Assembly (NCBI GenBank): GCA_016946835.1
Contig: JACVTC010000043.1
Coordinates: 1,097,501-1,161,500 of the forward strand
DNA length: 64,000 bases
Source: Neocallimastix lanati (nom. inval.)
Taxonomy: Eukaryota; Neocallimastigomycota; Neocallimastigomycetes; Neocallimastigales; Neocallimastigaceae
Reading direction: 5' to 3'
Numbering within the stretch: the first letter of the stretch is position 1; every line of letters begins with the position of its first letter. The position numbers and the translations under genes are program-made. The notes beneath the pieces were generated by a model. It searched no databases. It saw only the letters and a list, made by a program, of their open reading frames with translations, and was not told the DNA's origin. Positions 58,601 through 64,000 of the stretch are shown piece after piece.

Positions 58601-61600
58601 CAACGAATATAGTGTGCATCTGTAGAACGAATTGTTGTCATTAAATCAATTAATGATTTCTTAAAAATAGAACCAAGAGTATGTTTGTTACTTTTTGGTT
58701 TGAATCCGCCTATACTCATACTCATTCTTTTTGATGAGACTGGTGAACCTGATCCAAAACTTGCTCTTTTATTAGTTGACGAAATTGGAAATCCAATACT
58801 CATTCTTTTATTAATTGGCGATATTGGTGAAATTGGTGATGTTTCTTCATCATCCTTTGTTTGAGTAAGTTCTTTAATGAATTCGTTAGTACTTTTTTGT
58901 AAGAGATCTAATTGTTCATCTGATACAGTATCTTTATTCTTTTCAATGAAACCTTCAATTTGATAAGTTACATCTAAAGCATAATGCACAATAGTAAATT
59001 CGTTTTGAGAAAATCTTGGTTTCTTAAAGAATTTTGATTCCTTATTATCAAAATTTTGATAAAGTTTAGAAATTAAAGATTTATCAGAACCTGATGGAAG
59101 ACGGCATTCTTCATCCAATAAAGCCAAAATACCAAATCTACTTTCGATCATATCAATACAGGGTTGATTATCATTGAAATCGATAAATGACCATTCAATT
59201 TTTTCATTAATATATTCATCTTGTTCTAACTTAAAAACATGTTGGTTAAATTCTTGTTGTAACTTTTCATTTGCATAGTTTATACAGAATTGTTCAAATG
59301 AATTCTTTGGAAAATGTTCAAAACCGTAAATATCGAGAACACCTATAAATGATAAATCATCCTTTTCCTTCTTTTCATAGGCCAAATTTTTATTGACCAT
59401 ATCGACAAGCCAGTCAAATAATTTAGAATATAAAAACTTAGCAATAGAATCACGACAAACTAATGCATCATAGGATTTACGATTAGCAACAATTGTTTCC
59501 ATTCTAGTACGAATTTGTTTCTTAATAATCCATTTGCTGAATTCAATTGGTGAAACACCTAATAATTTACATGCAATTTCTAAAGCTGGATCAGATGAAT
59601 TAATTTGAGAATCATCGTTTCTAGTTTTACTAATTTCAATATTACCAATATGTAAAAGTGCTGCACATAATCTAAAAATAGACCATTGTAATGAGACAGG
59701 TATACCAATAGCCGATAATGCTTTTTGAGTTACAGCAAATTCTTCAACATCATCTACACCTGGAATTGTACCTTCACCTCCTTGATTTAAATAGTGATAT
59801 TCTTCAAATGTTGAAATACCTAATTCTTTTCTTTCAGCTGCTGGACAACCAGCACATAATTGATAGAAAATATGATAATTACGTTCTGTTAATGGTTGGA
59901 AAACTAAACGTGAGCGTTCTAATAAATAAGTTCTAGTTTTAGCACCACAAATTTTTACTCTTTGTGAATTTGGATCTTTTAAAAATTGAATTTCTATATA
60001 TTTACCAAAACGGGATGAATTATCATTTCTGGTAGTTTTTGCATTACCAAATGCCTTTAAACATTAATATTAAATTTTTTAAAATATTATAATTATATTT
60101 ATAAAAAATATAAAATAACAATAATAATAATGATTATAAAATAGACGGTTATTATTTATAAATTATAATAAAAAATAAAAATATTTATTTGTCAAAATAT
60201 ATATATATATAATTATTTCTTATCAAAAATTAAATAATTAAAAAAAATTGTAGTAAGTCTATTTAACAGAAATTCATACTTCCATAATTGGGTTTGTGGC
60301 TAAAACAGCTTCTTCTATTTCACTCATAGCAACACCGATATCTTCACTTTCAGGTTCAGATCTATTTTTATCAATATCATCTACTGTAGCAAAATACCTC
60401 ATAATATATTTTGCTGATTGAGTTTTACCAGCACCAGATTCACCACTTACAATAATGGATTGATTTCGATTTTCTTTTAACATATTTCTATATGCTTCTT
60501 CAGCAACTGCAAACTTTTATTTATTGGTAAACAATAAATAAAAATAGTATTTTTATTAATTTAATAATCATTTTTACGTAATATATTTATTCTAATTTAA
60601 AAAATATATTAATAAAAATAATTTACTCACCAAATGTGGTTCTAATTCACCTCTTCTTTTTCCAGAATCTAACATTGTTATTTTATTTATTCAATAATAA
60701 ATTTATATTTATATACAATTAAAAATTAATTTCCTTATTTAATTTATTGTAATATATTAAATAATAATTATATATATTAATTATGTAATAATTAATATAC
60801 ATACAGGCTTTCATAATATCATGGGTATAAATTGGAAGTCTTTGAAAAGGATTTAATGCAATAAGAACAATACCAGAATAAGTATAAATTTGTTCTTGTG
60901 AATATCTTAATTTAACATTATGTAATACTGAAGAAAAATATATATATATTAATGTTTTAAATAGAATAATATATAATAGATATTGAATTTAAGTATATAA
61001 ATATAAAAGTAATATGTAATTATAAAATTAAATATTAATAAAAATTGTAAAAATAATATATGTGTAAAACTTTAAATATTAAAGTATAAATTGAACAAAT
61101 AAATGTATTATAGATTAAAATATAAATTTTTACCAGCTGGTTCATGAAGATGAGACAGTAACGTTAAATCATCAATACCTTCCTATATTTAATTAATAAA
61201 AAATTAATAAAAATTTTATATCAATGATTTTCAAATATTTTTTAAATTTTTATAAAGAATGCGATTATATTTATTACCAAAACAGGAGGATTTCTTAAAT
61301 GTGGAAGATTTTTACCTTGCTGCATTTCTTCTTTTGTTAAAAGAAGTTCATGTTTCTTATCAATAAATAATTAATATTGATTTTTATGTAAATAATTATG
61401 TAAATAAATGAAATTTATAAAAAAAAAATATATTTTAAAACTTAATATAAATAAAATCTAAATATATTTGTGAATTCATTTATTACTATAATTATTATTT
61501 ATTTATTCTCTATTATTATTATTATAATTTATAATTATTAAAAACAATAAATTACTTCTTCTCTTCCTTCAATATCAAAAACTATTTTAATCTTTCCATT

Positions 61601-61699
61601 AATTTCTTCATTAGAAAGAACTGTACCAGGGACGAATCCTTTTGTTGGATCAGGAAACCAAACTCTGGTCCCTTGATTATAAAAATCTACTTGAGACAT
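55651..61699 (-). CDS. Class V myosin heavy chain, paralogue B (7 exons)
   Basis: Exons: 61556-61699, 61278-61355, 61134-61182, 60805-60927, 60631-60668, 60280-60513 and 55651-60054; 5070 nt, 1689 residues. SH3-like N-terminus ([17 protein letters not shown]). Motor with P-loop GESGAGKT at about 168-175, switch I NSSRFGK near 235, relay DIYGFEHF near 463, and loop 2 rich in Ser/Pro ([14 protein letters not shown]). Six IQ motifs follow ([72 protein letters not shown]). A coiled coil then dimerises the chain, followed by a basic Ser-rich linker and the DIL cargo domain (GILEG-type; [31 protein letters not shown]), ending [10 protein letters not shown]. It moves secretory vesicles/organelles along actin. 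Compared with paralogue A the gene has the same introns in the first 670 nt but none in the remaining 4.4 kb. Loop 2 and the tail linker are the main points of sequence divergence from A. Confidence 0.97.
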
Positions 61700-63239
61700 T
61701 TTTACCTTCCCATAAAAACTATTTTTATTTTAGGGTTAATAATTATTAAAATCTTTGTTTTTAGTAAAGAAAAAATAAGAAAAAGAAATAAAAAAAAGAA
61801 TTTTTTTTATTTTATATATAATATATTAATATATTATAGCTGCTTTAATTTTTATTATTTTTTTATTATTTTGATTTAATTTTATTGTTATTTATTTATT
61901 TAAAATAAAATAAATAAATAAATAAATATCTAGTAATGTTTAATTAATTAATTATGTTCAGCTTATTGAATTATCTTATTATTAATATATATTTCTTTTT
62001 TTTTCTCTTAATGTTTTTTTTTTTAAGGAAATTATAATTGATATATATAATTCAATTTCAAATTATTAACCCAAATCTTATTTTAAAAAAGAACTTGAAA
62101 AAAAAAAGTTATAAAGAAAAATAAAATAAAAAAAAAATTATATTAATTATATGTAATAAAATTCTAAATTATAACTGATATATTTTTAATTTATAAAAAT
62201 ATTAATAAAATATAAAAAATTATTTGGTTTAACATATAAAAAAAATTATAATTATTTAAATATTTGTGAAAATAAATTATAATTAATAAATAAATACATA
62301 TATCTTATTTTTAAATATTAATATTAATAATTTTTTGTAATTAAATAATCATTTAAACTTAATTTTTTTTCATTTTATTTATTTTATATTTTTTTTATTA
62401 ATTTAACAATAAAAGTATTTATTAAAAACAATATATAATAAATCCTTTTTTTTTAAAGTCTTATTCATTGGCTAAATATTTTCGATTAGATTTTTGTAAT
62501 ACCTAAAATTTTACTAAATAAACTTTTTTTTATATAAATAAAATTTTGTTTATATTTATTAATATAGATTTAAAAAAAAAAGAATAAATTAATAAAAAAA
62601 ATAAAAATAAGCCAAATCTATATTAATACTTTTTTATTTATTTAATAGTTTTTTGTATTTGATTTTTCAAACATGAAATAAAAAGTAAAAATATTATTAT
62701 AATTATTAATATTATAAAAGGTAATTAATTATATAATGAATATAATAAGATGTATTTAATAATGTTTTTTACTATAATTATAATATATTCTATAATATTT
62801 GTTTTATGTCATTTTTGTTTTAATTTTTAAGAATTTTTTATAAAGTTATCATTAAAATAAATAAATCCCTAAACTAGTACTATATTATATATAAAATAAA
62901 GTTTATATTTCTATTAAAAAATATTTTAGGCTATTTCAAAAAATAGAAAGTAATTAATTTTAAATTCGTTTTTAAAAATTATTACTATAAATGGAAAAAA
63001 TAAAATTTTTACTTTGTGTTATAATAATTTTAATTAATGATAATGAACTATAAAAATACATAAATTATTATAATAAATCACATGATTAACTGAATTTTAA
63101 TAAATCTTTTTAATTATGATTGGTAAAAATATTCTTTTTTAATAATAAAAAATATAATAAAAATTGAAATTAAAAATTTTTAATAATAAAATTTTGGTAA
63201 AAAAATTAATCGAACTTATGCTATTATTGCTAAATGTCG
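61700..63239. other. Intergenic upstream of myosin B
   Basis: Plain AT-rich sequence with TAAA/TTTA runs near 61885-61930; contains the presumed myosin B promoter. No gene or element seen. Confidence 0.6.
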
Positions 63240-63610
63240 ATACGACTAACAGTGACAAATTATTTATATTTAATTTCTTTATAATCACCTCCTCAAGGAC
63301 TCGAATGTTAGACGAATTTATATATGATTTGATTTATTGAGTTGCTCCAAAAAGATACTTATTTATTTTATTATTTAGGCTTGTGATTATTTATTGGTTC
63401 TTATTGAATTCCTCGACTAAATCTGGACAGTTTAAAATTTCGATTAGTTCCTATGATACATTAGAAAGTGTATACCCTTTTCATTGAATTAAGTACTCTA
63501 ATTTCCAATGGTATTTTTTCATATCAATCTATTCTCTACTTCATATTCTTCTTCCTCATTTACTAAAATTGGTGATTCAGGTTTCTTTCTTTTTTAGTTT
63601 TTATTATTAC
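63240..63610 (-). mobile_element. Ty3/Gypsy chromovirus fossil: integrase-end chromodomain
   Basis: A GC-richer stretch that on the minus strand shows a broken coding sequence resembling the C-terminal chromodomain of Ty3/Gypsy (chromovirus) integrases: the acidic entry EEEYEVE, and towards the end the NCPDLVEEF helix that closes such domains. Only this end of the element is recognisable in the window; LTRs and the other domains were not found. It is a decayed fossil. Confidence 0.65.
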
Positions 63611-64000
63611 TATTATTTTTTTTTATTTTTTTTTTATAATTATTTATTTTGTAAAAATTATATTTTAATATAACTAATTAATTTAATTAGAATTTAATAT
63701 TTTTTTTTTATTATTTTATTTTTAAAAAAGAAAAAATAAGATATAAATTATAAATAAATATATAAGTAGTGCTTAATTTATTTTTCTTTTATCTTTATAG
63801 AACCAGGTTCTATCCTGGTTGTTAGTCCGTAGGCTAGCATACATAATTACAATCCCTATGACTATTTTTCAGGTTTTCCTTAGGAATGGGGAGTGTGCAT
63901 TTCGAAAATTTTTATTACATAAATTTGTATTTTGTTGTATGGCTTAAATATTTTAATTTAAGCCACTTAGTTTTATTAAAAATTTAATGAATAATAATTA
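63611..64000. other. Spacer with GC patch and element-like terminus
   Basis: A 130-bp patch (63795-63905) with CCAGGTTCTATCCTGGTTGT (hairpin ACCAGG/CCTGGT), then GTGTGCATTTCGAAAA, which matches the termini of the candidate element at 25586-26690, then a 9-bp hairpin GGCTTAAAT-ATTTTA-ATTTAAGCC at 63941-63964. No gene. Confidence 0.4.

Overview
The window looks like nuclear DNA of an anaerobic gut fungus (Neocallimastigomycota; genus not resolved). The grounds are: extreme A+T content with homopolymer runs up to about 45 nt; short AT-rich GT-AG introns; fungal proteins; an expansin-like secreted protein carrying three CBM10-type fungal dockerins, which is typical of the cellulosomes of this phylum; and a SHIPPO/sperm-tail PG-repeat gene, as expected for a fungus with flagellated zoospores.

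Layout. 1-718 (-): 5' part of a secreted kelch-repeat protein. 4454-5650 (-): eIF6. 6841-9080 (-): SHIPPO-repeat protein. 9.7-16.4 kb is a repeat- and transposon-rich block holding an old Copia-type LTR, a 1.56 kb TTTTA-based minisatellite with 19 copies of a conserved insert, a decayed MULE transposase gene, and a 1.78 kb LTR element with intact target-site duplications. 16930-24157 (-): class V myosin A, 17 exons. 25-28.7 kb is a second accessory block with a TAAATAA array, a candidate inverted-repeat element, a spliced GC-richer island and an intron-bearing RBM8A (Y14) pseudogene. 29297-32029 (+): USP16/45-type deubiquitinase. 33497-34611 (+): ALYREF/Yra1-like mRNA export adaptor. 35497-43553 (-): Nup205/Nup192 nucleoporin. 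45.2-46.3 kb: relics of unidentified genes. 47338-48340 (-): ribosomal protein uS17 (RPS11). 49797-51886 (-): expansin-dockerin protein. 51.9-55.6 kb: non-coding with minisatellites and a long palindrome. 55651-61699 (-): class V myosin B, 7 exons. 61.7-64 kb: AT-rich, ending with a chromodomain-type LTR retrotransposon fossil.

There is no operon-like organisation. Host functions are housekeeping (translation, ribosome assembly, nuclear pore, mRNA export, deubiquitination), cytoskeletal transport (two paralogous class V myosins in the same orientation about 31 kb apart) and plant cell-wall attack (expansin-dockerin). Exon models were built by eye from splice consensus, reading-frame phase and family similarity. 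For all complete genes except the SHIPPO gene the exon lengths sum to a whole number of codons.

The most interesting observations are: (1) the very unequal intron content of the two myosin paralogues; (2) two Copia-type LTRs followed by the same primer-binding site, which matches the anticodon-arm half of tRNA-Lys(CUU); (3) the length-quantised minisatellite; (4) the spliced, hairpin-rich island at 26.9-27.4 kb. I did not find a convincing wholly new multi-gene system.
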